DNA of 57,288 bases, from assembly GCA_023664535.1 (NCBI GenBank), contig JAMPFJ010000020.1, positions 1 through 57,288 on the forward strand, given 5' to 3'. This stretch comes from Bacteroidales bacterium. Its GTDB lineage: Bacteria; Bacillota; Clostridia; Lachnospirales; Lachnospiraceae. Position numbers and translations under genes: made by a program. This document shows, one piece after another, positions 1 to 10,005 of the stretch (its first letter is position 1; each line of letters starts with the position of its first letter). The notes under the pieces are model-generated. The model did no database searches and was not told where the DNA came from. It saw nothing but the letters and a program-made list of their open reading frames with translations.

Positions 1-60
1 ATCAGGTGAACAAATTTTTAGAACCATATTAGAACCACAGAGCATTTTTGAACTGCTCCA

Positions 61-99
61 ACACGTAAAAAGGCTTTCGAGGGAATCCCCGAAAGCCTT
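61..99 (-). terminator. Rho-independent terminator of tuf
   Basis: On the minus strand a 10-bp perfect stem (AAGGCTTTCG with CGAAAGCCTT) and a 10-nt loop is followed by a run of five Ts. It begins about 20 nt after the tuf stop codon, so it closes the str operon. The first 60 bases of the window show no gene. Confidence 0.9.
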
Positions 100-121
100 G
101 ATTTTACTGAATAAATTGTAA

Positions 122-1309
122 TTACTCGATAATAGACGCAACCCTGCCAGAACCTACTGTACGTCCACCCTCACGGATAGCAAATGTAAGACCCTGCTCC
201 ATAGCTACCGGATGAATCAACTCGATGGTCATCTCTACGTTATCACCAGGCATGCACATCTCTGTACCTGCAGGTAACTCGCAGACACCGGTTACGTCAG
301 TTGTTCTGAAATAGAACTGCGGACGATAGTTGTTAAAGAACGGAGTATGACGTCCACCCTCATCCTTGGTTAAAACGTAAACCTGAGCAGTAAACTTCTT
401 ATGACACTTAACTGTACCCGGCTTAGCTACAACCTGTCCACGAACGATATCTGTTCTCTGGATACCACGAAGCAATGCACCGATATTATCACCAGCCTGA
501 GCCTCGTCTAACAGCTTACGGAACATCTCGATACCGGTTACAACAGTCTTCTGTGTCTCTTCCTTAACACCGATGATTTCTACTTCATCGTTAAGGTGTA
601 ACACACCACGCTCTACTCTACCGGTAGCAACAGTACCACGACCGGTAATGGTAAATACATCCTCTACAGGCATCAGGAACGGCTGGTCAGTTGCACGCTG
701 CGGGTCAGGAATATACTCATCTACAGTGTTCATTAACTCTAAAATCTTGTCGCCCCACTCGCTTGAAGGATCCTCAAGAGCCTTAAGAGCAGAGCCCTTA
801 ACGATAGGACAATCAGAGAATTCATACTCCTCTAACTGCTCTGTTACTTCCATCTCTACCAACTCGATTAACTCTTCGTCATCTACCATATCGCACTTAT
901 TTAAGAATACTACGATATAAGGTACGCCTACCTGACGAGATAATAAGATGTGCTCCTTTGTCTGAGCCATAACACCGTCGGTAGCAGCTACAACAAGGAT
1001 AGCACCATCCATCTGAGCAGCACCGGTAATCATGTTCTTAACGTAGTCAGCATGTCCCGGGCAGTCAACGTGTGCGTAATGTCTCTTCTCTGTCTCATAC
1101 TCAACGTGAGCAGTAGAAATTGTGATTCCTCTTTCTCTCTCTTCCGGAGCCTTATCGATATTCTCGAATGCAACAGCCTCACCAGTACCTAATCTCTCAT
1201 GAAGAGTCTTTGTGATAGCTGCTGTTAAAGTAGTCTTACCATGATCAACGTGTCCGATTGTACCAATGTTGCAATGTGGTTTAGTTCTCTCAAACTTAGC
1301 TTTTGACAT
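122..1309 (-). CDS. tuf: Translation elongation factor Tu
   Basis: EF-Tu is the cytoplasmic GTPase that carries aminoacyl-tRNA to the ribosomal A site. The 395-residue length is normal. The G-domain motifs are all visible: GHVDHGKT at residues 19-26 (P-loop), DCPGH near residue 81 (switch II) and NKCD near residue 136, followed by the two beta-barrel domains and an intact C-terminus ([11 protein letters not shown]). The ATG follows a clear AAGGAGGAA site. It is the last gene of the rpsL-rpsG-fusA-tuf order, but a 200-nt gap after fusA with a near-consensus promoter means it can also be transcribed alone, which suits its high demand. No second tuf copy is seen here. Confidence 0.99.
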   Translation of the reverse strand: MSKAKFERTKPHCNIGTIGHVDHGKTTLTAAITKTLHERLGTGEAVAFENIDKAPEERERGITISTAHVEYETEKRHYAHVDCPGHADYVKNMITGAAQMDGAILVVAATDGVMAQTKEHILLSRQVGVPYIVVFLNKCDMVDDEELIELVEMEVTEQLEEYEFSDCPIVKGSALKALEDPSSEWGDKILELMNTVDEYIPDPQRATDQPFLMPVEDVFTITGRGTVATGRVERGVLHLNDEVEIIGVKEETQKTVVTGIEMFRKLLDEAQAGDNIGALLRGIQRTDIVRGQVVAKPGTVKCHKKFTAQVYVLTKDEGGRHTPFFNNYRPQFYFRTTDVTGVCELPAGTEMCMPGDNVEMTIELIHPVAMEQGLTFAIREGGRTVGSGRVASIIE

Positions 1310-1362
1310 TTTTAATATTCCTCCTTAATATTCGCCTCTTGGGCTTTTAATCGCTAATACTG

Positions 1363-1391
1363 ATTATATTAGAAACATCCAATATTTTCAA
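1363..1391 (-). promoter_or_regulatory. Sigma-A promoter for tuf
   Basis: In the fusA-tuf gap the minus strand reads TTGAAA (1386-1391), a 17-nt spacer and a perfect TATAAT (1363-1368). The predicted start is about 45-50 nt upstream of the tuf ATG. The rest of the gap (1392-1511) holds no convincing terminator, so read-through from fusA is also expected. Confidence 0.8.
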
Positions 1392-1511
1392 GTATTTTCT
1401 TTATCAGAATCAATAATCCTTATATTTCTCCGGCTAATTGTTTTTTCCGCCGGACTTATTCGGCACAAAATGACTATTTTCTCATTTTTCAGCCGTTATT
1501 TGTGATATTCA

Positions 1512-3629
1512 TCAGCCTTTTTTCGAACTGATTACCTTATCCTGTACAGACTTTGGAGCCTGCTCATACTTCTCAAAGAACATGGAATAGTTACCACGTC
1601 CCTGCGTAGAAGAACGCAGCTCTGTTGAGTAGCCGAACATCTCTGCCAGCGGTACTAATGCACGTACAATCTTACCGCCGCCAAGGTCATCCATACTCTG
1701 AATCTGTCCTCGTTTTGCATTTAAGCTTCCGATTACATCACCCATGTATTCCTCAGGCATTGTAACTTCCACCTTCATGATAGGCTCAAGCAATACCGGA
1801 GCCGCTTTCTGCATAGCTTCCTTAAATGCCATAGAACCGGCAATATGGAATGCCATTTCGTTCGAGTCGACTTCATGGTAAGAACCGTCAAATACGTTGG
1901 CATAAATGCCGACAACAGGGAATCCTGCCAAAATTCCCGCCTTTGTCGCTTCCTCAATACCTTCACCGACAGCCGGGATGTATTCTTTCGGAATTGCACC
2001 ACCAACTACGCTGGACTCAAACTTAAATAATTCTTCTCCGTTCGCATCCATCGGCTCAAATCTGACTTTACAGTGACCATACTGACCACGGCCACCCGAC
2101 TGCTTAGCATATTTGCTATCCACATCGACAGCCTTGGTAATTGTCTCCTTGTAAGCAACCTGAGGTGCACCAACATTTGCCTCCACCTTAAACTCACGAA
2201 GCAGACGGTCTACAATAACCTCCAGATGAAGCTCGCCCATACCGGCGATAATCGTCTGACCGGTTTCCGGATTGGTATGTGCCCGGAAAGTCGGGTCTTC
2301 CTCTGCCAGCTTGGACAGCGCTTCACCCATCTTACCCTGGTCATTCTTTGTCTTAGGCTCGATTGCAAGCTCGATAACCGGCTCCGGAAATTCCATAGAC
2401 TCAAGGATTACCGGATGCTGCTCGTCACAGATTGTATCACCGGTTGCAGTAAACTTAAATCCGACAGCCGCAGCGATATCTCCGGAATAAACCTTAGAAA
2501 TCTCTGTACGGTTATTTGCATGCATCTGTACAATACGTCCGACACGCTCTTTCTTGTTCTTTGTCGCATTTAAAACATAGGAACCGGAATTACAGGTACC
2601 GGAATATACACGGAAGAATGCCAGCTTACCAACAAACGGGTCAGCCATAATTTTAAATGCCAATGCGGAAAACGGCTCTTCATCAGATGACTTACGGGTC
2701 ACCTCATTACCCTCCTCATCTACACCGGTAATATCCGGTATATCGGTAGGCGCCGGCATATACTCAATTACACCGTCCAGCATCTTCTGAACACCTTTAT
2801 TCTTATATGCAGAACCGCAGAATACCGGTACTGCCTCATTTGCAATAGTACCTTTACGAAGCGCCTTCTTCATGTCATCAACAGACGGCTCCTCTCCCTC
2901 AAGATACTGCATCATAAGGTCGTCATCCAGCTCACAGCATTTTTCCACAAGATTCTCATGCCATTTGTCTGCCAGCTCCTTCAAATCTGCGGGAATCTCT
3001 GTGATTTCGATATCTTCACCCTTATCATCCTTATAATAATATGCTTCCATCTCGAACAAATCGATTAATCCGGCAAACTCATCCTCCGCACCAATCGGAA
3101 TCTGTACGGGAACTGCGTTCTTACCGAGACGGTCAATAATGGTCTGTACAGACATAAAGAAATCTGCGCCCATTTTATCCATCTTGTTAATGAAAGCCAT
3201 ACGTGGAACATTATATGTGTCAGCCTGCCGCCATACATTTTCAGACTGGGGCTCAACACCTGCCTTCGCATCAAACACGCCGACAGCTCCGTCCAATACA
3301 CGAAGAGAACGCTCTACCTCAACAGTAAAGTCTACGTGTCCCGGAGTATCAATAATATTGACACGATGCTCTAAAGCGCCTTCTTTTGGCTTATGATGAT
3401 CCTCAAGCGTCCAGTGGCATGTTGTAGCAGCAGAGGTAATCGTGATACCACGTTCCTGTTCCTGCTCCATCCAGTCCATGGTAGCTGCACCTTCATGAGT
3501 CTCACCAATCTTATAATTAACACCGGTATAATATAAAATACGCTCAGTAAGCGTAGTCTTACCTGCATCAATATGCGCCATAATACCGATATTTCTGGTT
3601 CTCTCTAATGGATATTCTCTTCCAGCCAA
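1512..3629 (-). CDS. fusA: Translation elongation factor G
   Basis: EF-G is the GTPase that drives ribosomal translocation. The 705-residue protein has the usual length and domain order: an N-terminal G domain with AHIDAGKTT (about residues 18-26), DTPGHVDF and NKMDK, then domains II to V including RGQYGH in domain IV and the C-terminal GRGNYSM segment. The start codon is TTG at 3627-3629, placed 8-9 nt after AAGGAGGAA; no better start exists because the conserved [20 protein letters not shown] begins right there. It lies between rpsG (83-nt gap) and tuf. A TTG start on such a highly expressed gene is notable. Confidence 0.98.
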   Translation of the reverse strand: MAGREYPLERTRNIGIMAHIDAGKTTLTERILYYTGVNYKIGETHEGAATMDWMEQEQERGITITSAATTCHWTLEDHHKPKEGALEHRVNIIDTPGHVDFTVEVERSLRVLDGAVGVFDAKAGVEPQSENVWRQADTYNVPRMAFINKMDKMGADFFMSVQTIIDRLGKNAVPVQIPIGAEDEFAGLIDLFEMEAYYYKDDKGEDIEITEIPADLKELADKWHENLVEKCCELDDDLMMQYLEGEEPSVDDMKKALRKGTIANEAVPVFCGSAYKNKGVQKMLDGVIEYMPAPTDIPDITGVDEEGNEVTRKSSDEEPFSALAFKIMADPFVGKLAFFRVYSGTCNSGSYVLNATKNKKERVGRIVQMHANNRTEISKVYSGDIAAAVGFKFTATGDTICDEQHPVILESMEFPEPVIELAIEPKTKNDQGKMGEALSKLAEEDPTFRAHTNPETGQTIIAGMGELHLEVIVDRLLREFKVEANVGAPQVAYKETITKAVDVDSKYAKQSGGRGQYGHCKVRFEPMDANGEELFKFESSVVGGAIPKEYIPAVGEGIEEATKAGILAGFPVVGIYANVFDGSYHEVDSNEMAFHIAGSMAFKEAMQKAAPVLLEPIMKVEVTMPEEYMGDVIGSLNAKRGQIQSMDDLGGGKIVRALVPLAEMFGYSTELRSSTQGRGNYSMFFEKYEQAPKSVQDKVISSKKG

Positions 3630-3712
3630 GGTTATTTCCTCCTTATTTTAGTCTTAAACGTAAATGCCGCTATGCAGGTTGTCTCCCATACATAGCCTTG
3701 CAGAAGTACAAA

Positions 3713-4183
3713 TCAGAATCTGTAATGTGCAAATGCCTTGTTTGCCTCTGCCATCTTATGCATATCTTCTTTCTTCTTTACTGATGCTCCGGTATTATTC
3801 GCCGCATCAAGTAACTCTTTTGCCAGTCTCTCTTCCATGGTCTTCTCGGACCTTGCACGAGAATAAGTTGTCAGCCAACGAAGAGCTAAAGCCTGTCTTC
3901 TGTCAGGTCTTACATCAATCGGCACCTGATAGGTAGCACCGCCGATACGTCTTGCCTTTACCTCAAGAACCGGCATAATGTTATTCAATGCCTCTTCAAA
4001 TACTTCCAAAGCAGGCTTTCCGGTCTCATTGGCAACACGCTCGAATGCGCCATATACGATTTTTTGGGCTACACCTTTCTTACCGTCTAACATAATGTTA
4101 TTGATAAGCTTGGTAACCACTTTACTATTATAAATTGGATCCGCTAATACGTCTCTCTTTTGAATATGTCCTTTACGTGGCAC
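3713..4183 (-). CDS. rpsG: 30S ribosomal protein S7
   Basis: S7 nucleates assembly of the 30S head domain and binds the 3' major domain of 16S rRNA. The 156-residue length and the motifs [34 protein letters not shown] split across the middle, and the C-terminal [10 protein letters not shown] are typical. The start codon is GTG (4181-4183) behind CAGGAGGGAAG. It sits in the standard position between rpsL and fusA. The spacer after rpsL is unusually long (197 nt). In Escherichia coli S7 represses translation from the rpsL-rpsG intercistronic region; whether the same happens here is inference only. Confidence 0.98.
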   Translation of the reverse strand: MPRKGHIQKRDVLADPIYNSKVVTKLINNIMLDGKKGVAQKIVYGAFERVANETGKPALEVFEEALNNIMPVLEVKARRIGGATYQVPIDVRPDRRQALALRWLTTYSRARSEKTMEERLAKELLDAANNTGASVKKKEDMHKMAEANKAFAHYRF

Positions 4184-4380
4184 GTTACTTCCCTCCTGTT
4201 AAATTTTTACTAAGCTGATATTCAATCCGCTTAAAGGTACTCATTGCCCCATGTGGAATCCCTTCGGATTGCTTTAGGAGCCTTGTTCGTGCAGGTGTTG
4301 CTTATTTTTATTGTAATCAATGAAAAACATAGCCATTACCAGCACTATAAATTTGTTCGACTTACTGTCCCATAACCTTA
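4184..4380 (-). other. Long rpsL-rpsG intercistronic region
   Basis: This 197-nt spacer is long for a str operon. It contains a short hairpin (AATCC, 4-nt loop, GGATT; 4257-4270) but no recognisable promoter hexamers or U-tract terminator. It may be a leader that binds S7, but the sequence alone does not show this. Confidence 0.3.
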
Positions 4381-4800
4381 TTACTTCGCGTCTTTCGGTC
4401 TCTTTGCGCCATACTTAGAGCGGGCCTGGCGTCTCTTCGCAACGCCTGCCGTATCCAAAGTACCACGAATGATATGATATCTGGTACCCGGTAAGTCCTT
4501 TACTCTACCACCACGAATCAGAACAACACTATGCTCCTGAAGGTTGTGGCCTTCGCCCGGGATGTAGCTGGTAACCTCGATACCGTTAGACAAACGTACT
4601 CTGGCAATCTTTCTGAGCGCTGAGTTCGGTTTCTTAGGTGTAGCAGTCTTAACTGCGGTACAAACACCGCGCTTCTGTGGAGCGGCAGCGTCGGTAGGTT
4701 TCTTCTGCAAAGAGTTGTAACCCTTTTGAAGAGCCGGTGCAGTAGACTTTTTCTCTACAGTCTGTCTTCCTTTTCTAACTAACTGGTTAAATGTTGGCAT
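4381..4800 (-). CDS. rpsL: 30S ribosomal protein S12
   Basis: S12 lies at the decoding centre of the 30S subunit. The protein is 139 residues, beginning [13 protein letters not shown], with the hallmark loops [10 protein letters not shown] and GRVKDLPG. The lysines whose replacement gives streptomycin resistance are both the wild-type residue. The reading frame is open upstream to 4956, but the conserved N-terminus and an AGGAGGTG site 6-7 nt before the ATG at 4798-4800 fix the start. It is the first gene of the str operon and has its own consensus promoter; rpoC is not upstream, where a divergent alr is found instead. Confidence 0.98.
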   Translation of the reverse strand: MPTFNQLVRKGRQTVEKKSTAPALQKGYNSLQKKPTDAAAPQKRGVCTAVKTATPKKPNSALRKIARVRLSNGIEVTSYIPGEGHNLQEHSVVLIRGGRVKDLPGTRYHIIRGTLDTAGVAKRRQARSKYGAKRPKDAK

Positions 4801-4866
4801 GTTTTTCACCTCCTGTTTGTTTATTTTTGCGCGCACAAATACATCAAAATCCACGCACACCTTGTC

Positions 4867-4895
4867 ATTATAGCCAAGACGCCCTGTACTGTCAA
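4867..4895 (-). promoter_or_regulatory. Consensus promoter of the str operon
   Basis: The minus strand carries TTGACA (4890-4895), a 17-nt spacer and TATAAT (4867-4872), a perfect match to the sigma-A consensus. Initiation near 4860 gives a 60-nt leader before rpsL. This matches the strong expression expected for ribosomal protein and elongation factor genes. Confidence 0.93.
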
Positions 4896-5069
4896 GGAAT
4901 TTCACAAAAAAATATTCCCGTTTTATCGGCTCGTATCCTTTCCATATTATAGACACAATATGTTGTGGATATTCACCTGTCCGGCGGGCAGGATTTTTCT
5001 AATGTTACATTTTTGATGCATCCCCATTACAAATCTTATACATCACCCTTTTAATGTGGATACTGTCAA

Positions 5070-5180
5070 AGGAAAATGTCCGATTTTCCTATGTACCATT
5101 ACATGCGACAAGCAGCGAAAGCGTGCCTGCGTTGATTTGTCTGCATTGTACAACGGATGCTGGCAAAAACAGAGTTTCAC
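5070..5180 (+). repeat. Dispersed intergenic repeat, copy 1
   Basis: This block lies between the str promoter and alr. It has a perfect 8-bp hairpin (AGGAAAAT, GTCCG loop, ATTTTCCT; 5070-5090), then ATGTACCATTAC (5091-5102), then a core from 5117 that matches copy 2 (45817-45957) and copy 3 (window end): AAAGCGTGCC followed by TTTGTCT and ATTGTACAACG. Identity with copy 3 continues through GCAAAAACAGAGTTTC. A clear left terminal repeat like that of copy 2 is not visible here. The rest of the 4896-5229 gap shows no gene; I found no convincing alr promoter. Confidence 0.75.
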
Positions 5181-5229
5181 AAACGCCTAATACAACGGAT
5201 TCATATCACGAAAGAGAGGAGATAATTCT

Positions 5230-6321
5230 ATGCCAACACTCTTCATTGACCAAAATATCATTAAAAATAATATTGACATCACCAAAAAACTTGCAGGAGA
5301 TTCCCAGGTTATCGGCGTTATCAAAGAAAACGGCTACGGTCTGGGGCTTTGCCCTTATGCCCATCTGCTGGTGGAAAACGGAATAGAGATGCTGGCAGTC
5401 ACAGAGCTTTCCGAAGCCGTCGCTCTCCGCCGGGACGGCATTCACTGTGATATTCTTCTGCTTTCCCCTCTATATAAAGAGGAGGACATCAAAACTGCCC
5501 TGCGGCATTTCCTCATCCTCTGCATCACCTCTGGCGAGTGCGGAGAGGCGGCGGAGCAGGCTGCCACGGAGCTCTCCCTTTATGCCCGGGCGCATCTTTG
5601 CATAGACACCGGGCTTGGCAGATACGGATTTCCCGATACCCGCATTAAAGATATCCTGTATACCGTCAATTATATGAAGCATATCTGCATCACCGGTATT
5701 TACTCCCATTTCTATGCCTCCGCCTGCAAAAAAATCCACCACACGAAAGAGCAGTTTGAACGGTTTACTTCTCTTTGCAATGCGCTGGAACGTGAAAATG
5801 TATTTATCGGATTTCGGCATATTGCGGCAACCTGCGCCCTGTTAAGATTTCCGGAAACCCGCTTAGATGCCGTCCGTATCGGCTCCGCCTTTCTCGGCAG
5901 GCTTCCCATGAAGGATGAGTGGGGTTATCAGCCTGTGGGACAGCTGGAGGCTCCCGTTTCCGACATCCATACGCTCCCCGCCGGACATAATATCGGCTAC
6001 GGAAACACCTATGTTACGGCAAGAACCACTACCGTCGCCGTCGTATCTGCCGGTTACTCCCACGGTCTGGGAATCCGCCGGAGCAGCAACTGCCCCGGCA
6101 TTATCCATCTGCCCAGATTTATCTATCACGAAGTAAGACGCTCCCTGTTCCCTGACCGGCTTTTTGCTTATCGTATGGAGGAAACCTTTCCGGTGCTGGG
6201 AAAGGTCGGCATGAACTCCGTAATCATTGATATCACCGGGAAAACATTATCTCCCGGCGATATCGTAAGGCTGCCGGTCAATCCCATCTACGTAGACAGC
6301 AGCGTCCCCCGCAGCTATTGA
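5230..6321 (+). CDS. alr: Alanine racemase-like PLP enzyme
   Basis: This 363-residue protein belongs to the fold-type III alanine racemase family, which interconverts L- and D-alanine for peptidoglycan. The PLP lysine is K32 in the sequence VIKENGYGLG, and the second catalytic base, a tyrosine, is Y276 in SAGYSHGLG (usually GYADG). The C-terminal domain has GKVGMNSVIID, where family members have the active-site MD pair, so this region is slightly divergent. Other amino-acid racemases (serine racemase, VanT-like) share these features, so the substrate is uncertain. The ATG follows GAGAGGAGAT. It is monocistronic, divergent from rpsL and convergent with the exporter operon, with only 21 nt between stops. 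Confidence 0.85.
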   Translation: MPTLFIDQNIIKNNIDITKKLAGDSQVIGVIKENGYGLGLCPYAHLLVENGIEMLAVTELSEAVALRRDGIHCDILLLSPLYKEEDIKTALRHFLILCITSGECGEAAEQAATELSLYARAHLCIDTGLGRYGFPDTRIKDILYTVNYMKHICITGIYSHFYASACKKIHHTKEQFERFTSLCNALERENVFIGFRHIAATCALLRFPETRLDAVRIGSAFLGRLPMKDEWGYQPVGQLEAPVSDIHTLPAGHNIGYGNTYVTARTTTVAVVSAGYSHGLGIRRSSNCPGIIHLPRFIYHEVRRSLFPDRLFAYRMEETFPVLGKVGMNSVIIDITGKTLSPGDIVRLPVNPIYVDSSVPRSY

Positions 6322-6342
6322 TTACCACAGCCCCGAAATTTA

Positions 6343-7578
6343 TCAGTTCTGCCGCAGCGCCTCTATCGGGCTTAGCTTTGCCGCTTTTCTTGCCGGATAG
6401 ATTCCGAAGAACAGACCTACAAAAGAAGAAAACATGGACGCCAGCATTATCGTACTAAGCTTAAGCTCCGGTGCAAACTTAAGCTCCGGTTCCATCATGC
6501 CAATCAAGCCGGCAATCAGCCATGCGCCTGCCACACCCAGGATAATCCCTATCAGCCCGCCAATCAGCGTAATAAATGCGGACTCCGCAAGGAACTGGAA
6601 CGTTATAGAGCCTGTCTTTGCCCCCAGCGATTTCCGGATACCGATTTCCCTGGTTCTCTCCGTTACGGATACCAGCATAATATTCATTACTCCGATTCCG
6701 CCAACCAACAGGGATACTGACGCCACAAAGGCAACAAACATCGTAATCAGATTGATTACCGAGTTAATCTGGTCCATCATATCGTCAAAGCTGCTGAAGA
6801 TATAGACGCCCTGTCCTTTACAGTGGTGCTTTGTTTCCAGATAGTCGATAATATCATCGCATAGCTTCTGGGAATCCGCTCCGTCTTCCTTTAACACATA
6901 AAAATCGGTAATATCATTTTTCAGGTCAACACCCAGTCGGGCGGAAAACACCTCCGGCGGCACACTTATCTGCACCGACGGGTCGCTATACAGGGACATA
7001 ACCGTATTATCCTCCTCCGACCGGACCACTCCGATGATGGTCACGGTAATCTCATAGCCGTCCCAGACGGTAAACGTGATATCCATGCCGACTACATTGG
7101 TGGAGCCAAACAGCCTTATTGCATCATCCTCACTGATTACGCAGACTGCCTTACCCAGCTCTGCCTCCTGGTCGGTATACGCCCTTCCTCTGGCAAATTC
7201 CGCATCCAGCAATACAAAACCATCTGTATTCATCACCGCTATGCTTGCTTTAAAATCATCCCGCTTTGTACTTGTCGCCCCCTCTAAATAGACTTGGGTG
7301 GCTGCCGCTTTTACCCCCTCCATCTGCCGGATATGCTCCAGTTCTTCTCCCGTGATATAGTACTTTTCCTGATAATCATTTAAAAAGAAATTAATCTGTC
7401 CCTTTCCGATTTCACCCAGTTCGGAGGTAATCGCCTCGGTGGCGCCGTTTCCTACAGAGATAATCAAAATGACAGAGGAAATCCCGATAATAATTCCGAG
7501 CATGGTAAGAAAGGTCCGTACTTTATTCGCCCATATGTTTTTCAGTGCCATTTTCACATATTCACCAAGCTGTGCCAT
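6343..7578 (-). CDS. MacB/FtsX-type ABC transporter permease
   Basis: This 411-residue membrane protein has the MacB/FtsX layout: a first membrane segment at about residues 20-42 (FLTMLGIIIGISSVILIISV), a large extracytoplasmic domain (about 45-280), then three membrane segments starting near 285, 330 and 375. The loop segment ERTREIGIRKSLGA and the ending IYPARKAAKLSPIEALR are family hallmarks. It is the last gene of a three-gene operon with the ATPase and the membrane-fusion protein, starting 9 nt after the latter's stop; its ribosome site GGAGG overlaps that stop. Such exporters move peptides, antibiotics or lipids out of the cell; the substrate here is unknown. Confidence 0.9.
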   Translation of the reverse strand: MAQLGEYVKMALKNIWANKVRTFLTMLGIIIGISSVILIISVGNGATEAITSELGEIGKGQINFFLNDYQEKYYITGEELEHIRQMEGVKAAATQVYLEGATSTKRDDFKASIAVMNTDGFVLLDAEFARGRAYTDQEAELGKAVCVISEDDAIRLFGSTNVVGMDITFTVWDGYEITVTIIGVVRSEEDNTVMSLYSDPSVQISVPPEVFSARLGVDLKNDITDFYVLKEDGADSQKLCDDIIDYLETKHHCKGQGVYIFSSFDDMMDQINSVINLITMFVAFVASVSLLVGGIGVMNIMLVSVTERTREIGIRKSLGAKTGSITFQFLAESAFITLIGGLIGIILGVAGAWLIAGLIGMMEPELKFAPELKLSTIMLASMFSSFVGLFFGIYPARKAAKLSPIEALRQN

Positions 7579-7587
7579 GTGCGCCTC

Positions 7588-9111
7588 CTATTCCAATGTC
7601 CCTTCCATTCCATCTATGTACTCGTCTCCCGGTTTCATATTCTTATCCACTTCCGTAATAACCTTATCGCCCTCATTTATGCCCTCGGTAATCTCATAGT
7701 ATTCATCGGAACAGATTCCTATAGTAATGTCTTTCCGCTCAATAAGGTTTTCTTTATTGATGATATATACATAATCCCCATCCACATCAGAATTGACTGC
7801 TTCATAGGGAACCGCCAATGCGTTCTCCGACCTTCCTACAAAAATATATACCTTTGCCGATACGCCAATATAAATGTCATCCGGTTTATCAAGCGAAATT
7901 CTTCCTTTAATCGTGCCGCCCGAATCCGTGTTACCGGTTATCGTCATATCGCTGACTGCTACCCGGCTCACATAATCCACCGTTCCCTCGTACTCTTTGT
8001 CTCCCACAACCACTCTTGCCTTCTGTCCGGTTTTGATTGCGCCTAAATCGTCTTTCGCAATCGAAAATTCCACGCCAATCTTGTTGATGTCAATAATCGT
8101 CATCAGTGTCTGGGTCTCATTTGCATATGCGCCTTTTATCACGTCAATGGATTCCACAATACCGGAGCGTTCCGCTGTTATGCCCGCTTCCGCCGCATCC
8201 AGAGATTTCTGCGCATCACTGATATTCATATCCGATAACTGGTTAGAAGCGCTAATCTGTGCCTTTGTGCTCTCCGAAACTTTCACCCCTTCATTTGCCT
8301 CAATAATTGCCTCCTGCTCGGCAAGCTCCGCCTGTTTTTGCGCAAGAAGCTCGCTTTTTTCCTGCAATGCCGCTTTTGCCTGCGCATATGCCGCCTCTTC
8401 TTTCTTCGTCAGCGGCTTTGCCGATGTATCCTTTTTCTTTGCGGAAGCGTTTTCCTTATTGTCTGTATCTGAATTATCGCCGTTTTCTGCATTCTGCTCA
8501 GTGGGTGGCAGAGCCTCCGCTGCATTTATCCTCTCCTCATAGCCTGCAATTTCAGCAGAAAGCGCATTGATTTCTGCCGTTAACGCTTCTATCTCCGCCC
8601 TTAATGCATTCGCTTTCTCTCTCGCCTTCCCCGCTTTACCTGCGGCTTCATTTACCGCTTCATAGCTTTCATTTCCCGCTGCCCGCTCCGACTGTGCCTG
8701 AATTTTCACCTTCGTCAAATCATCCCCCAGCCTTGAAGCGTCATAGGTAAGCAGAATATCGCCTTTTTTAACGGTTTGCCCTACCTCAACCTTAATATCC
8801 TCTACCTTTGCGGTAACCGGTGAGGTATACGCATCCTTTTCCATTCCGATAACAATTCCCGATGTGATAATCTCCTGCTCCACATCCTGCCTTTCCACCT
8901 GAAAGACCTTTTCACTCTGCCCTGCCATCCCCTGCATTGCCTCTTCCATACCCTGTGAAATGGCGCCTAACATGCGGACGGCCAGAACAACCAATAAAAG
9001 CACTGCCGCCACAATAATGGTGATTACTATTCCCTTTTTCGATTTTTTCTTTTTTGCCGGAGCCGCCTTTATCTCCTCTGCTGCTCCGTTTTCTGTTTCC
9101 CGGCTTTTCAT
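7588..9111 (-). CDS. HlyD/RND-type membrane-fusion (adaptor) protein
   Basis: This 507-residue protein links the exporter to the extracytoplasmic side. It begins with a basic cytoplasmic tail ([12 protein letters not shown]), one membrane anchor at about residues 27-47, a lipoyl/barrel-sandwich half ([22 protein letters not shown]), a long coiled coil of about 150 residues rich in Ala, Glu and Lys with a low-complexity insert ([14 protein letters not shown]), the second lipoyl half ([15 protein letters not shown]), and beta-barrel and membrane-proximal domains ([24 protein letters not shown]). It overlaps the ATPase gene by 4 bp (ATGA), so translation is coupled. The coiled-coil hairpin is long for a Gram-positive adaptor. 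Confidence 0.9.
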   Translation of the reverse strand: MKSRETENGAAEEIKAAPAKKKKSKKGIVITIIVAAVLLLVVLAVRMLGAISQGMEEAMQGMAGQSEKVFQVERQDVEQEIITSGIVIGMEKDAYTSPVTAKVEDIKVEVGQTVKKGDILLTYDASRLGDDLTKVKIQAQSERAAGNESYEAVNEAAGKAGKAREKANALRAEIEALTAEINALSAEIAGYEERINAAEALPPTEQNAENGDNSDTDNKENASAKKKDTSAKPLTKKEEAAYAQAKAALQEKSELLAQKQAELAEQEAIIEANEGVKVSESTKAQISASNQLSDMNISDAQKSLDAAEAGITAERSGIVESIDVIKGAYANETQTLMTIIDINKIGVEFSIAKDDLGAIKTGQKARVVVGDKEYEGTVDYVSRVAVSDMTITGNTDSGGTIKGRISLDKPDDIYIGVSAKVYIFVGRSENALAVPYEAVNSDVDGDYVYIINKENLIERKDITIGICSDEYYEITEGINEGDKVITEVDKNMKPGDEYIDGMEGTLE

Positions 9112-9803
9112 ACGTTCTCCTCCTTCACCATATCCAGTTCAATCTTTCCGTCCATAATCCGGACAACCCGTTTTGCATTCTCCGCAATTCCGTCGTCATG
9201 GGTAATCAGTACAATCGTATTCCCCTGCTCATTTAATCCGTCCAAAATCTCCATAATATCCTTTGTGGATTTAGAGTCCAGATTACCGGTAGGTTCATCG
9301 GCTAGAATCAGCGGCGGTTCCGCCGCAATCGCTCTGGCAATCGCCACACGCTGCTGCTGTCCTCCGGACATTTCCGCAGGCTTATGCTTCATTCTTCCCT
9401 CCAGACCTACTTTCTTCAATGCCTCCTCTGCCAGCCTGCGCCGCCTGCTTCTCTCCACCTTACGGTAAATCAGGGGAAGCTCAACATTTTCCAACGCTGT
9501 CAGGCTGGGAATCAGATTGTATCCCTGAAAAATAAATCCGATATAATTGTTTCTGACTTCCGACAGCTCGTTATCTGAAAGGCTGGAAACATCCTTTCCG
9601 TTCAATATGTACGTCCCTCTTGTGGGAATATCCAGACAGCCCAGCATATTCATCAGCGTCGATTTTCCCGAACCGGAATGCCCGATAATCGCCACAAATT
9701 CCCCTTCCCTTACCGTGAGGCTTACTCCGTCTAAGGCACGCACCTCATTTTCGCCGGGGTTATAAATTTTATACATATCCTCGACTTTAATTAACGCATC
9801 CAT
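9108..9803 (-). CDS. MacB-type ABC transporter ATP-binding protein
   Basis: The 231-residue ATPase powers the exporter encoded by the next two genes. Walker A is GHSGSGKS at residues 41-48, the Q-loop lies in [21 protein letters not shown], the signature is MSGGQQQR, Walker B is [12 protein letters not shown], and the H-loop is LITHD. This set, with the [16 protein letters not shown] start, is typical of the LolD/MacB/YknY branch. The ATG at 9801-9803 follows GGGAG. It is the first gene of the operon and is driven by the promoter within the dyad at 9899-9920. Confidence 0.95.
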   Translation of the reverse strand: MDALIKVEDMYKIYNPGENEVRALDGVSLTVREGEFVAIIGHSGSGKSTLMNMLGCLDIPTRGTYILNGKDVSSLSDNELSEVRNNYIGFIFQGYNLIPSLTALENVELPLIYRKVERSRRRRLAEEALKKVGLEGRMKHKPAEMSGGQQQRVAIARAIAAEPPLILADEPTGNLDSKSTKDIMEILDGLNEQGNTIVLITHDDGIAENAKRVVRIMDGKIELDMVKEENV

Positions 9804-9898
9804 AGATTATTCTCCCTTCCCGACAGGTAATTGCGAACCCGTTTCCTCCTGCACCGCAAAAACCCTTTCCATATTGTTTATCCTTAAGCATTGTTTGT

Positions 9899-9936
9899 AC
9901 TGTTGTAATAATACAACAGTATTTCCCCTCTTGCAA
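9899..9936 (-). promoter_or_regulatory. Exporter promoter embedded in a perfect dyad operator
   Basis: The minus strand has TTGCAA (9931-9936), a 17-nt spacer and TATTAT (9908-9913). The -10 box is the centre of a perfect inverted repeat, ACTGTTGTA, 4 nt, TACAACAGT (9899-9920). A repressor bound there would block RNA polymerase directly. No regulator gene is adjacent, so the binding protein is unknown. The predicted leader is about 95-100 nt. Confidence 0.75.
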
Positions 9937-9987
9937 GAGGGGAACGCCATTTTTTTCTTAAATTTTTCTTAACCTGTCCATATCTCC

Positions 9988-10005
9988 AAAAACCGACCGG
10001 TTTTT
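9988..10005 (-). terminator. Possible terminator of nfo
   Basis: Overlapping the nfo stop codon, the minus strand has AAAAACCG, GT, CGGTTTTT followed by GG. The stem is short and AT-rich and the T-run is inside the stem, so it is at best a weak terminator. Confidence 0.35.

Noticed and set aside
5070..5180. CRISPR array
   Set aside because: The repeat copies are dispersed by tens of kilobases and not regularly spaced; no cas genes are present.
7997..8542. Plus-strand frame of 181 codons opposite the membrane-fusion protein
   Set aside because: It mirrors the Ala/Lys/Glu-rich coiled coil; the composition is explained by the reverse strand and no start signals are present.
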